64,000 nucleotides of DNA, taken from positions 558,001-622,000 of the forward strand of contig CP009910.1 of assembly GCA_000808095.1 (NCBI GenBank), read 5' to 3'. The translations under genes were made by a program, and so were the position numbers. The stretch's first letter is position 1; each line of letters starts with the position of its first letter. Positions 1 through 7,862 of this stretch are shown here, piece after piece. The notes below the pieces were generated by a model. The model was not told the DNA's origin. It did no database searches and saw only the letters and a program-made list of their open reading frames with translations. Source of the stretch: Borreliella chilensis. Lineage in GTDB: Bacteria; Spirochaetota; Spirochaetia; Borreliales; Borreliaceae.

Positions 1-316
1 TTTCAAAGATTGGAATTTTTGCTTTTAAAAGACCTTCTTTTATCCACCCTATTTGAGGTATTAAATCATTAGGGGGCTCATCTCTTGTTGCTTTGTAGCT
101 TGGATACTTTTGTTTTCTAAATGTTGGTATTTCTGAGTCAAAGGTAATAACTAAATATTCAGGATTTTTTTCTTTTATTATAAAAAATAATGTTTTAAAA
201 AAGCCGATAAATGCGTTTACATTTTCCCCTTGCTTGTTTAAAAGTGGATAATTTTTCATTACATGGTAATTTCTAAATATTATGTTTAGTGCATCAATTA
301 AGTAAAGTTCTTTCAT
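1..316 (-). CDS. polA: DNA polymerase I, N-terminal part (cut by window edge)
   Basis: Reading the minus strand from an ATG at 316 gives MKELYLIDALNIIFRNYH, followed by VITFDSEIPTFRKQKYPSYK and ATRDEPP. This is the start of the 5'-3' exonuclease (FEN-type) domain of DNA polymerase I; the VTFD and RKxxYxxYKxxR motifs are the metal-binding and arch residues of that fold. Only about 105 residues lie in the window and the frame is open at position 1. Its ATG overlaps the TGA of the upstream FlgN-like gene (ATGA at 313-316), so it is the last visible gene of a cheY1-fliS-flgN-like-polA transcription unit. Pol I fills gaps in replication and repair. Confidence 0.9.
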   Translation of the reverse strand, partial: MKELYLIDALNIIFRNYHVMKNYPLLNKQGENVNAFIGFFKTLFFIIKEKNPEYLVITFDSEIPTFRKQKYPSYKATRDEPPNDLIPQIGWIKEGLLKAKIPIFE

Positions 317-714
317 ATTTTAATATCTAGCATTACAGGTGAATTGTTTGTTGGAATAAGGTTTTGAAGTTTTTTGATTTTTGGGATTTTACTTTTTGTA
401 TTTAACATTTGTTCTAAGAGTTTATAACAAATTTGATATTTAATATATATTTCTGCTTTTAGCAGGTTGATATCTTTAATCAAGTGGTCGAAATTATCCA
501 GTTTTTGATTTTGAGATTTTAACCACGCATTTATTGTTTTATAATAACTTTTTATTGATTCTAGAATTAAATCTTTTTTGGGGTTAGTTACATTTAATAT
601 TTTTATTTCTCCTTTTTGCAATTTATCACTTTCAATTATTAATATTGACTTTAATTCCTTTAATTCTAGCAATAAATTTCTAAAATATTTTTTTAAAATT
701 GCATTAGCCGACAA
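313..714 (-). CDS. FlgN-like putative flagellar export chaperone
   Basis: A 133-residue, probably all-helical protein with no signal or membrane segment. The N-terminal half has the loose pattern of FlgN chaperones: a leucine-rich helix (LLLELKELKSILIIESDKL), a short KGEIKIL stretch, then a Lys-rich helix (NPKKDLILESIKSYYKTI), resembling the E-x-L-x-x-G-D-x-x-x-L....K-x-x-L-L signature. It starts with TTG (712-714) preceded by AGGAA, overlaps the end of fliS by 11 bp and the polA start by 4 bp. Being co-transcribed with fliS supports a chaperone role for hook-associated or filament substrates. The family call is inference from pattern and context; it could be an unrelated small helical protein. 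Confidence 0.6.
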   Translation of the reverse strand: MSANAILKKYFRNLLLELKELKSILIIESDKLQKGEIKILNVTNPKKDLILESIKSYYKTINAWLKSQNQKLDNFDHLIKDINLLKAEIYIKYQICYKLLEQMLNTKSKIPKIKKLQNLIPTNNSPVMLDIKI

Positions 715-1123
715 TATTGATTCCTAATTTATTATGCTTAACATTATTTTCTTTTTTTCTTAACTCTTTCCAGGTAAAGCTTAATACTTGCAGTTGTTTT
801 ATAACATTATCAATTTTAGTCATTTCTTTTTTTAAAATAACGCTTTCTAGCTCTTTATTTAGGAATGAGTATATTGAGAGTAAGTTTGTAGAAATGCTTC
901 CACCTTGTTCAAAGTTTAAGGTTGACATTAATTCAGTAATAATTTCTTGTGCATGAAAGATTTTTTCATTAGCTTTAATTTCATTTTGCCAATTTTCATC
1001 TTTGATAAGTTCTTTGGCTATTTTTAAATCTTGTATTGCTTTGTCATAAAGCATTATCAATATTGAGATAGGATTTGATGTGTTTATTTGTGTTTGTTTA
1101 TATATTTTTTCTTTTGCTATCAA
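704..1123 (-). CDS. fliS: Flagellin export chaperone FliS
   Basis: 139 residues, the normal size for FliS. The diagnostic N-terminal block is present: Y-K-Q-T-Q-I-N-T-S-N-P near residues 8-18, then ILIMLYDKAIQDLKIAKELI, matching the Y-x-x-x-x-i-x-T-s-s-P....mLYdgai motif that binds the flagellin C-terminus. The rest is predicted four-helix bundle. FliS keeps unpolymerised flagellin export-competent in the cytoplasm. The start is a TTG at 1121-1123, with AGAGGA immediately upstream overlapping the cheY1 stop codon, so translation is probably coupled to cheY1. The last residues are charged and not conserved in the family as I know it. Confidence 0.88.
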   Translation of the reverse strand: MIAKEKIYKQTQINTSNPISILIMLYDKAIQDLKIAKELIKDENWQNEIKANEKIFHAQEIITELMSTLNFEQGGSISTNLLSIYSFLNKELESVILKKEMTKIDNVIKQLQVLSFTWKELRKKENNVKHNKLGINIVG

Positions 1124-1131
1124 AATTTCCT

Positions 1132-1512
1132 CTAATCCAAAAGTTTAATTTGTTCTATTATTTGATCTTCTTTAAAAGGTTTTGTAATGTATCCTTTAGC
1201 TCCAAGAGATAAAGCTTTTTGTATGAGTTCTTGTTTCCCAATAGCTGTAACCATTAATATGTTAGCTTTTTTAAGCAATTTTTTATTAGTTTCGTAGATT
1301 CTCTCAAGAGCTGTAATTCCATCCATTCCCATCATTGTTACATCGAGTGTTATTAAATCAATATTTTTTTGTTTTTCAAATTCTTTAACAGCTTGAATTC
1401 CATCTTCGGCTTCTACAAATTCTTTAAATCCTAATTGTCTTAAGATTTTTATTAGGTTTTTTCGCATAAAAAGCGAGTCATCAGCTATTAAAGCCTTTTT
1501 GTGTTCTTCCAA
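1132..1512 (-). CDS. cheY1: Chemotaxis response regulator CheY1 (single receiver domain)
   Basis: A stand-alone receiver domain with all key residues: the acidic pair in IADDS, the phospho-acceptor in ITLDVTM, the switch Thr in MVTAIG and the Lys in YITKPF. I place the start at a TTG (1510-1512), because AAGGAG lies about 8 nt before it; then the acceptor is Asp57, as in enteric CheY. An in-frame ATG at 1533 would add seven residues but would overlap that ribosome site. It is the first gene of the fliS/FlgN-like/polA group, away from the main che operon at 16961-23399. Known B. burgdorferi has three CheYs; this corresponds to the one called CheY1. Output is expected at the flagellar switch. 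Confidence 0.9.
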   Translation of the reverse strand: MEEHKKALIADDSLFMRKNLIKILRQLGFKEFVEAEDGIQAVKEFEKQKNIDLITLDVTMMGMDGITALERIYETNKKLLKKANILMVTAIGKQELIQKALSLGAKGYITKPFKEDQIIEQIKLLD

Positions 1513-1725
1513 AATCAGCACTCCTTCATCCATTTTAGCACATTAAATATTTTAAATGACAATTAAAATATAATTCACATTTTTATAATGTTGCCTTTTT
1601 GATTTATATTTTTGTTTAAAAATTATTTTGATTTAATGAGTCTAGGTAAAAACAATATTTTGTTTTTGGCGATTTTTAAGCTTTGCATAGCAAAAAGGTA
1701 GTTTTTATTTGAAGATTTAGATTAT

Positions 1726-1754
1726 TTGATAAAATAATAAAGATTATGTTAAAT
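1726..1754 (+). promoter_or_regulatory. Candidate sigma-70 promoter of ligA, ending near the start codon
   Basis: TTGATA at 1726-1731 is separated by exactly 17 bp from TTAAAT at 1749-1754. The expected transcription start is about 7 nt downstream, that is at or next to the ligA ATG (1763). No Shine-Dalgarno sequence precedes that ATG. This arrangement suggests a leaderless or nearly leaderless message. The call is inference from spacing and consensus in an A+T-rich region, where chance matches are common. Confidence 0.4.
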
Positions 1755-1762
1755 TTTACCCT

Positions 1763-3745
1763 ATGAGCATTAAAATACAGCAAGAAATTTCAGATTTGAA
1801 GAAGCTGATTAGAAAGTGGGATAAGGAGTATTACGTTGATTCTTTGCCCAGTGTTGATGATTTTGTTTATGATGAGCATTTTTTAAGACTTCAAGAGTTA
1901 GAGAATAAGTATCCTGAATATAGGACCTTAGATTCTCCTACGCTTAAGCTTGGCAGTGATCTTTTGAATGACTTTAAAGAGGTTGAACATTCTGTTCCTA
2001 TATTAAGCCTTGACAAGGTTTATGATTTTGACTTGTTAAAGTCTTGGATAGATAAGATTGATTTTAATAATTCTTTCAGTATTTCTGTTGAACCTAAGAT
2101 TGATGGGTGTTCTATTGTTCTTTATTATAAAGATGGCCTTCTTGAGAAGGCTCTTACTAGGGGTAATGGAAAATTTGGTAATGACATTACTAAAAACATT
2201 AGAACCATTAGGCATGTACCTTTATTTCTTGATGAAAAGGTTGATTTAGTATTAAGGGGCGAGGTTTACATTACTAAAGAAAATTTTTTAAAAATAAATA
2301 AATTTTTGGAAAAGCCTTATGCTAATTCTAGAAATTTAGCTTCAGGAATACTTAGAAGAGTTGATAGCAGAGAGGTCGCTAATTTCCCTTTAAATGTTTT
2401 CGTTTATGATTTTTTGAATGCTGGATTGGAGTTTAAAACTAACAATTTGGCTACCGCAAGACTTAAAGAATTGGGCTTTAAGGTCAATCCTTTGATTAAA
2501 TTCTTTGATCAAAAAAATTCAATGGGAGAAGTTTTAAATTACATAGCAGATATAACAAAAAAAAGGAATTCTTTTGAGTATGAAATAGATGGCGTTGTTC
2601 TTAAGGTTAGTGATTTTGCTTTAAGAGAGAATTTAGGATATACTTCCCATCATCCTAAATGGGCAATGGCTTATAAATTTGAGGCACTCTCAGGTTTTAG
2701 CAGGGTAAAGAGTATTGTTGTTCAGGTTGGGCGCAGTGGTAAGGTTACTCCTGTTGCTAATATTGATAAAGTTTTTGTTTCAGGGGCCTATATTACTAAC
2801 GCAACGTTACACAACCAGGAGTATATAATGTCTATTGGTTTGAATGTTGGCGATGTTGTTAAAGTTTCAAGAAGAGGAGATGTAATTCCTGCGGTTGAAA
2901 TGGTGGTAAATAAATTTTCAACAGGATTTTTTAAGGTTCCTGATAATTGTCCAGCTTGTAATACGGTTTTAGTAAAAGAAGGTGCGCATTTTTTTTGTAC
3001 AAATAACAATTGTCCTTCAGTAGTGGTTGAGAGGATAAAATATTTTTGTAGTAAAAATTGTATGGATATTGAATGGTTTTCTGATAAAACCGTTTCGTTT
3101 CTTTTTGAGAAAAAATTTATTTTTTCAGAAATTGATCTTTATATATTTGATTTTTATAAACTCCTTGAATTCAAAGGGTTTAAAGCTAAAAAAGTAAATA
3201 ATTTAATAAATTCAATCGAAGCTAGCAAAAAAAAACCATTTAGCAAGTTACTTCTTAGCATGGGAATTAAAGAATTGGGAGAAAACACAATAAGGTTATT
3301 ATTCCTTAATAATTTAAATTCATTTTCAAAGCTTTTTAAGCTTTGTCAAGATAGGGATTTTGCTTTTTCAACATTGTTGAGAATTAAAGGCATAGGAGAG
3401 AGAATTGCTTTAAATATTATTGATGCTTTTAACGATTCAGTAATCCTTAATAAGTTTAAATTTTTTGAAAATTTGGGATTTGAAATGGAAGAGTATATTG
3501 TAATTAATGATGAAGATAGCTTGTTAGCTGGTAAAAAGTTTTGCATTACTGGAACTTTTAATGGTTGTTCTAGGTCTATTGTTATTGACAAGTTGAAAAG
3601 CAAAGGAGCAATTTTTAACACTTCTGTGACCAGAAGTTTAGATTTTCTTGTTGTTGGAGAAAAAGCTGGATCAAAGCTTGAAAAGGCTTTAAATTTGGAC
3701 ATAAAAATTATGTCTTTTGAAGACATTAAGAGGCACTTAGATTAA
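1763..3745 (+). CDS. ligA: NAD-dependent DNA ligase LigA
   Basis: 660 residues, full length for bacterial LigA. An N-terminal Ia domain (YDE near residue 36, SPT near 58-60) is followed by the adenylation domain with the nucleotidyl Lys at 112 in EPKIDG; then DGVVLK, an OB fold (VGRSGKVTPVA), a four-Cys zinc finger (CPAC...C...CP, about residues 396-417), helix-hairpin-helix repeats and a C-terminal BRCT domain (CITGTFNG....). It seals nicks in replication and repair using NAD. It stands alone on the plus strand between two minus-strand genes. There is no ribosome site before the ATG, and the promoter lies almost against it. Confidence 0.97.
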   Translation: MSIKIQQEISDLKKLIRKWDKEYYVDSLPSVDDFVYDEHFLRLQELENKYPEYRTLDSPTLKLGSDLLNDFKEVEHSVPILSLDKVYDFDLLKSWIDKIDFNNSFSISVEPKIDGCSIVLYYKDGLLEKALTRGNGKFGNDITKNIRTIRHVPLFLDEKVDLVLRGEVYITKENFLKINKFLEKPYANSRNLASGILRRVDSREVANFPLNVFVYDFLNAGLEFKTNNLATARLKELGFKVNPLIKFFDQKNSMGEVLNYIADITKKRNSFEYEIDGVVLKVSDFALRENLGYTSHHPKWAMAYKFEALSGFSRVKSIVVQVGRSGKVTPVANIDKVFVSGAYITNATLHNQEYIMSIGLNVGDVVKVSRRGDVIPAVEMVVNKFSTGFFKVPDNCPACNTVLVKEGAHFFCTNNNCPSVVVERIKYFCSKNCMDIEWFSDKTVSFLFEKKFIFSEIDLYIFDFYKLLEFKGFKAKKVNNLINSIEASKKKPFSKLLLSMGIKELGENTIRLLFLNNLNSFSKLFKLCQDRDFAFSTLLRIKGIGERIALNIIDAFNDSVILNKFKFFENLGFEMEEYIVINDEDSLLAGKKFCITGTFNGCSRSIVIDKLKSKGAIFNTSVTRSLDFLVVGEKAGSKLEKALNLDIKIMSFEDIKRHLD

Positions 3746-3768
3746 TCTAGATTTAAAGGGTTTAATTT

Positions 3769-5253
3769 TTATTTAATTATTTTTATTTGCTTGAATTCAG
3801 GTTTTAGGTTTTTATACATAATTCCTAATTCGTGAATGTTTTTGACTTCTATTAAGTTTCTAAAAAATTCTTCTTTATTTTTTAGAGCAGGGTTAATAAA
3901 ATATTTTTCAAATTTATATTTTGAGATTATTTCATGATTTTTTAGCGCTTCATTTAAATTATTAGTTGGACCTATTTCAATATAGAATGTATTTTCTTTT
4001 TTGAAATCAAACCGATCCCCCTTTTCTTTAAATTTATAATTATTAAGGTATATATCAGGGTAGATTTGAAAATCTGCTGTTTTGATCATAGTTGTTTTTG
4101 GAGTGTTTTTAGCATTTTCTTCTAAATCTTGGTTTTCATCTTTTTCTGTAGGCTTTAAATATTCCTTTTCTAATTTGTTATCTTCTTCTAAATCATCATT
4201 TGTTTTTGTGGCACTTGGAATAAAGGTTTCTTCGGTTGAAGACTTTTGAGGAAATTCTTTTTTTTTATAATTGTTCAATTCTTTTTGAAGTTTTAAAATA
4301 GTCTCTTCATTATCCTTTATTTTATCTTCTAATTCTTTTAGCTTATGTTTATCGGTTCTTAATTTTTTTTGATTTTCTTTATTTATTGCTTCATTTGCGC
4401 TAATTTTTTCTTTTAGGGCATTTATTATTTTCCCTATTGAAGATAAGTTTTCTTCTATTTCTTCTAAGTTTTTATCTGAGGCATCTTTTTTTTTAAACTT
4501 TCTTAATTCTTTTTGCAAGTCTAAAATGGTATTTTCATTATCATTGATTCTCTCCTCAAGTTCATCGAATTTGTTTTCATTAATAGCATAATATTGGTCA
4601 TTATTGTGAAGGGTTTCTTTTAGATTGTTGATTATTTTTTCATTAGAGGGATAGCTATCCCCATTTATTTCTTCAAGCTTATCTTCATAGTCATAATTTT
4701 CTTCAAAGATCTCTTCTTCTTCTTCTTCTTCATTGATTTTTTCGTAATTTTCAACTTCTTTGGGGCGGATTTTTTTGCTAAGGAGTTTTTTAATTTCTAA
4801 TATTTCGTTTTTTAATTTATTAGTTAAAATTTCATATTTTTTTGCTTTTCTTTCTATTGATTCTATTTTTTTATTTTCATTTGTTAGAGATTTTTGGTTT
4901 TTGTTTTTTAAAAGTTTTTCTATATTTTGAATTTTATTTTCATAATTTTCAATTACAGATTTTAGATCATTTTCATCCATTCTTTTTTTAATAAGGCCTT
5001 TGTTTCTTATATTTTCTGGCAATTTTAGATCCTTGCCTTTTTTGGGATCTTTATAAGAAACTATGTTTTTACTTGAATTTTTTAATTTATTTATTTGATT
5101 ATTTTTAATTTCAGTATATTTAAACTCTTCGCTTAAGTCTTCTAAGGGAATTTCAATACTTGAGTAGCTTATTGTATTGTTATTGGCTCCAAATAATGAT
5201 ATACATGAAAGTATTATAAAATACTTAAAGCCTTGCTTTTTTGTTTTGTTCAT
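3769..5253 (-). CDS. Exported coiled-coil protein with a C-terminal SPOR-like region
   Basis: 494 residues. The N-terminus (residues 8-23, hydrophobic, then FGA-NNN) looks like a signal peptide; Cys17 in ILSC could instead be a lax spirochaetal lipobox. Residues 95-340 are strongly charged coiled coil with an EEEEEE run near 175-181, encoded by a short CTT-type repeat. About 70 residues are duplicated: KIINNLKE (206-213) matches KIINALKE (275-282), and ELEERINDNENTIL (231-244) matches ELEDKIKDNEETIL (307-320). Residues 421-493 (FYIEIGPTNNLNEALKN....FFRNLIEVKNIHELGIMYKNL) show the two half-repeats of a SPOR peptidoglycan-binding domain. I infer a periplasmic, septum- or wall-associated protein; no function is recognised. 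Confidence 0.7.
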   Translation of the reverse strand: MNKTKKQGFKYFIILSCISLFGANNNTISYSSIEIPLEDLSEEFKYTEIKNNQINKLKNSSKNIVSYKDPKKGKDLKLPENIRNKGLIKKRMDENDLKSVIENYENKIQNIEKLLKNKNQKSLTNENKKIESIERKAKKYEILTNKLKNEILEIKKLLSKKIRPKEVENYEKINEEEEEEEIFEENYDYEDKLEEINGDSYPSNEKIINNLKETLHNNDQYYAINENKFDELEERINDNENTILDLQKELRKFKKKDASDKNLEEIEENLSSIGKIINALKEKISANEAINKENQKKLRTDKHKLKELEDKIKDNEETILKLQKELNNYKKKEFPQKSSTEETFIPSATKTNDDLEEDNKLEKEYLKPTEKDENQDLEENAKNTPKTTMIKTADFQIYPDIYLNNYKFKEKGDRFDFKKENTFYIEIGPTNNLNEALKNHEIISKYKFEKYFINPALKNKEEFFRNLIEVKNIHELGIMYKNLKPEFKQIKIIK

Positions 5254-5338
5254 AACTTCCTTGTTTTTATTTAGAAAACATCTATAATTTATAATGTTAG
5301 CATAGTTTGTCCATTTATCAAAAGCAATAAAAAATCAT

Positions 5339-5511
5339 AGGAGGAGATCTGTTTTTATTGACAAGTGGTGATAATTTTAAATTAGCTTTAAATAATTTCT
5401 TATTTTATTTGTTAAGGCGTTTTAAGATTGTTGCATATGTTAGTAGGACTAGCTATTCTTGAAGTTTTGTTTTCAATTTTTTTCATTTATGTAACAAGAG
5501 ATTATTATTGA
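5339..5511 (+). other. Two tiny overlapping ORFs behind a strong ribosome site (possible broken small gene)
   Basis: AGGAGGAG at 5339-5346 is one of the best ribosome sites in the window but precedes no annotated-size gene. Downstream, TTG at 5358 opens a 34-codon frame to a TGA at 5460-5462. In the +1 frame, ATG at 5437 opens a 24-codon frame to 5511 encoding a single hydrophobic segment (VGLAILEVLFSIFFIYV). Joined by one frameshift they would make a membrane-anchored protein of about 50 residues just ahead of the xanthine-dehydrogenase-like operon. The ribosome site to TTG spacing (11 nt) is long. Real small gene, frameshifted relic or chance are all possible. Confidence 0.3.
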
Positions 5512-5539
5512 TTCAATTTTTTCTGTTTATTTGAGGTTT

Positions 5540-7408
5540 ATGAGTTTGGCAAATGTAGATGAATATGAATTTTGGGCTTTACCGGTTTGTTGTAATGTTA
5601 AAGATTCTTTTATTGAAGATTTTAGCTTTGTAGATGAACATTTAAGTTCGATTTTTAGTATCAGTTATAAAGACAATATAACTTTAAAGTTTAGAGATTT
5701 TGTTGATTCTAATGAATTTAATTTAAAGCTTTTTGATAATAAAATAAGTTTTGAAGGACAAATTCCTTTGGTTTTGTATTCAGATAATTTAGAGTATTTG
5801 TTAGAAGCAGAAAAAAGTGTTCTTTTTAATTTAAGAATTGGAGATGAAAATAATAATTATTCTTCTGGATTTGAAAAAAAAGAATCTGGGGCTTGTAATG
5901 TTTTGAATGCTTGTTATGAATTTAGTGATTATAATAGTTTTTCAGACGACTTTGTGTTAGTTAAAATATTTTTTGATTCTGAAAATTTAATTATTGATGC
6001 TAATGTAGACAATATTTCTTTTTTGAAATTTTTTATTAGTGAAAATTTTGGAGTGAATAAGGACAAAATAAAAATCAATTCTTTTGATAATTATTGTTCT
6101 AGTTCCATTTTTCCTATTTCTTTTAATGCAATTGTGCAAGGCATAGTGATTTCACAAAAAATTAATAAAAGGGTTAATGTTATTTATTACAAAAGGCATT
6201 TTGGAATTTTAGATAATTTAAACCTAACTTTTTCAGTTTCTAATTGTTTGTTGGCAGATAACAAGCTTTCAAAGATTGTTTTAGAAATTATAATAAATCG
6301 ACCTTTAAATTTTTTGTATAAGTTTTATTTTAAATTTATTAATAATATTTTTAGAAATTTGTTTTTTGATGGGTTTTTAGAAATTTTTTTTGTTGAGAAT
6401 AAAAGTGATTCTATATTTTTTTATGATAATCTTTTGGCATTTGAGACTTCTGTTTATAATTTTATTTATTCCAATTTTTATAATCTTGCTTTAGCGTTGT
6501 CCTGCGAGCCAATAGGTTATTTGCTTACTCAGATTAAAGGTGATTATAGTAAATTTTTTAAAATTTTTAAGAAATTAGACCTAAAGAATTCTTTGATGAA
6601 GAAATCTTCTGTTTTAAGTGTTAATAAGAATTATAATATTTTTGATGCTAGTCGTAAGGGAGTTGGGTTTGCTTATTTGAACTCAAATAATTATTTTTTA
6701 AGAGAAGATCAATCTGTTGTTGCTTTTTTATATAAGGATAGATTAGATATATTTTTGCCTTACAGTATTGTTGATAGCAACTTAAGCAACTATTTGAAAA
6801 ATAGTTTGGCTAAAACATTGGGGTTGGCTTATAACAGTATAAATTTTTTGATAGATGAGAATTTGCTAGATTTTACTAATTTTAGTAGTCTTCTTTTTAA
6901 AGATTCTTATGTTATTGAAAAAGCAGTTTTAAATATTAAGGATCAATTTTTTTCTTTGATAAGCACGGGTTTTGCAGATGAATATCCTGTTATGTTCGAA
7001 GAAAAAATAGCAACTGAGTATGTCAATGATTGCATGCTTGGATGTTCTGTTGAGCTTAAATTTGAATTTTATTCTCTTAAAGCTGTTTTTAGTGATGTGA
7101 GTTTTTTTGTAGAGCAAGGTAAGTTTACCAAGCTTAAATTAAATAACAAAAGAGTTCGCACAATATTTGAGTTGGCGGTTGATTATGTGTTTTGCAGTGG
7201 CAATGTAAATTGTGATATTAAAGATTTTTTAAGTTTAGAGTTTGTTGAAGATGGTGAATTTGTTTTTTCTTTTAGAAGTTTTTTTATTGTTTCTGTTTCT
7301 GCAATTCGAACTGCTTTGATTCAGATATTTGATTTTAATGTAAACCGCACGCCTCTTGATTTTGAAGAAATTCTAAATAACTGGAGTATAAAAATTGATA
7401 TTAATTAA
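5540..7408 (+). CDS. Degenerate xanthine-dehydrogenase-type large (molybdopterin) subunit homologue
   Basis: About 622 residues, no signal peptide or membrane helix, rich in Phe, Asn and Ser. Alone it is hard to place, but it precedes recognisable small and FAD subunits and shows matching blocks: DANVDNISFLKFFISENFGV, like the StQ....vA..lG block; LDIFLPYSIVDSNLSNYLKN, then LAKTLGLAYNSINFLID, like the e.GqG..T...q.aAe.LGi....V.v block; and a C-terminal SAIRTALIQIFDFNVNRTPL then DFEEIL, like the usual AiaNAi.dAtG.ri..lPltpe.il ending. The Gly-rich molybdenum-pyranopterin loops are not recognisable. I place the start at ATG 5540 (GAGG just upstream); TTG 5531 is the alternative. Family membership is inference; catalysis with a molybdenum cofactor looks unlikely. 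Confidence 0.6.
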   Translation: MSLANVDEYEFWALPVCCNVKDSFIEDFSFVDEHLSSIFSISYKDNITLKFRDFVDSNEFNLKLFDNKISFEGQIPLVLYSDNLEYLLEAEKSVLFNLRIGDENNNYSSGFEKKESGACNVLNACYEFSDYNSFSDDFVLVKIFFDSENLIIDANVDNISFLKFFISENFGVNKDKIKINSFDNYCSSSIFPISFNAIVQGIVISQKINKRVNVIYYKRHFGILDNLNLTFSVSNCLLADNKLSKIVLEIIINRPLNFLYKFYFKFINNIFRNLFFDGFLEIFFVENKSDSIFFYDNLLAFETSVYNFIYSNFYNLALALSCEPIGYLLTQIKGDYSKFFKIFKKLDLKNSLMKKSSVLSVNKNYNIFDASRKGVGFAYLNSNNYFLREDQSVVAFLYKDRLDIFLPYSIVDSNLSNYLKNSLAKTLGLAYNSINFLIDENLLDFTNFSSLLFKDSYVIEKAVLNIKDQFFSLISTGFADEYPVMFEEKIATEYVNDCMLGCSVELKFEFYSLKAVFSDVSFFVEQGKFTKLKLNNKRVRTIFELAVDYVFCSGNVNCDIKDFLSLEFVEDGEFVFSFRSFFIVSVSAIRTALIQIFDFNVNRTPLDFEEILNNWSIKIDIN

Positions 7409-7862
7409 TTTTAATCTAAATGGAGAGAATATTTCAAAAAAGATTAGCCTTTCTTTGGCAGCAAGAAGTCTTTTGGATTCAATTTATTGTTCTAAGAGCA
7501 ATAAATTAGAGTGTGTTGTTAATAATAGATTTTTTTTGATCTTATTGGATTCAAGACTTGTTTATTCTAATTTAATTCCTGCTTTTATTTTAAATGGTCG
7601 TAGCGTAGTTACTCTTGAGGGGCTTAAGAAAAAAAGTTTTTATCAGTATATGCAAAAGATTTTGTTAGAAGATGATTTTAATTTTTGTAATAATTGTTTT
7701 GAGTCGAATGTTTTGATGTTTTATTATTTTTTGGAAAGCAAAATTGTAAGCAAATCGGATATTTTAGGGTATAGAAATTCATTAAAATGTAATTGTATAG
7801 ATATTAATACTTTTTTATCTCTTTATTTAAAAGCTGAAGAATTGTATAGAAAAAATGGTTAA
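7395..7862 (+). CDS. Degenerate [2Fe-2S] small subunit of the xanthine dehydrogenase family
   Basis: 155 residues, the standard length for CoxS/XdhC-type subunits. The line-up is good: INFNLNGENI at the N-terminus, LLDSRLVYSNLIPAF then NGRSVVTLEGL (family: LLDGrlVnSClvpa...g..i.TiEGL), CNNCFESNVLMFYYFLE (family CGFCTPGmimsayallE) and KCNCIDI (family lCRCTgY). The four Cys of the C-terminal helical-bundle cluster are kept (98, 101, 132, 134), but the N-terminal plant-ferredoxin cluster keeps at most one of four (Cys40). The TTG start (7395) has GGAG 8 nt upstream and overlaps the large subunit by 14 bp, so the genes are translationally coupled. Confidence 0.72.
   Translation: MILINFNLNGENISKKISLSLAARSLLDSIYCSKSNKLECVVNNRFFLILLDSRLVYSNLIPAFILNGRSVVTLEGLKKKSFYQYMQKILLEDDFNFCNNCFESNVLMFYYFLESKIVSKSDILGYRNSLKCNCIDINTFLSLYLKAEELYRKNG

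Noticed and set aside
3346-3726. 126-codon antisense frame inside ligA
   Set aside because: Mirrors the ligA coding frame, has no ribosome site and no recognisable protein.
5358-5363. TTGACA as a -35 for the xanthine-dehydrogenase-like operon
   Set aside because: No acceptable -10 at 16-18 bp; the sequence overlaps the tiny TTG ORF.
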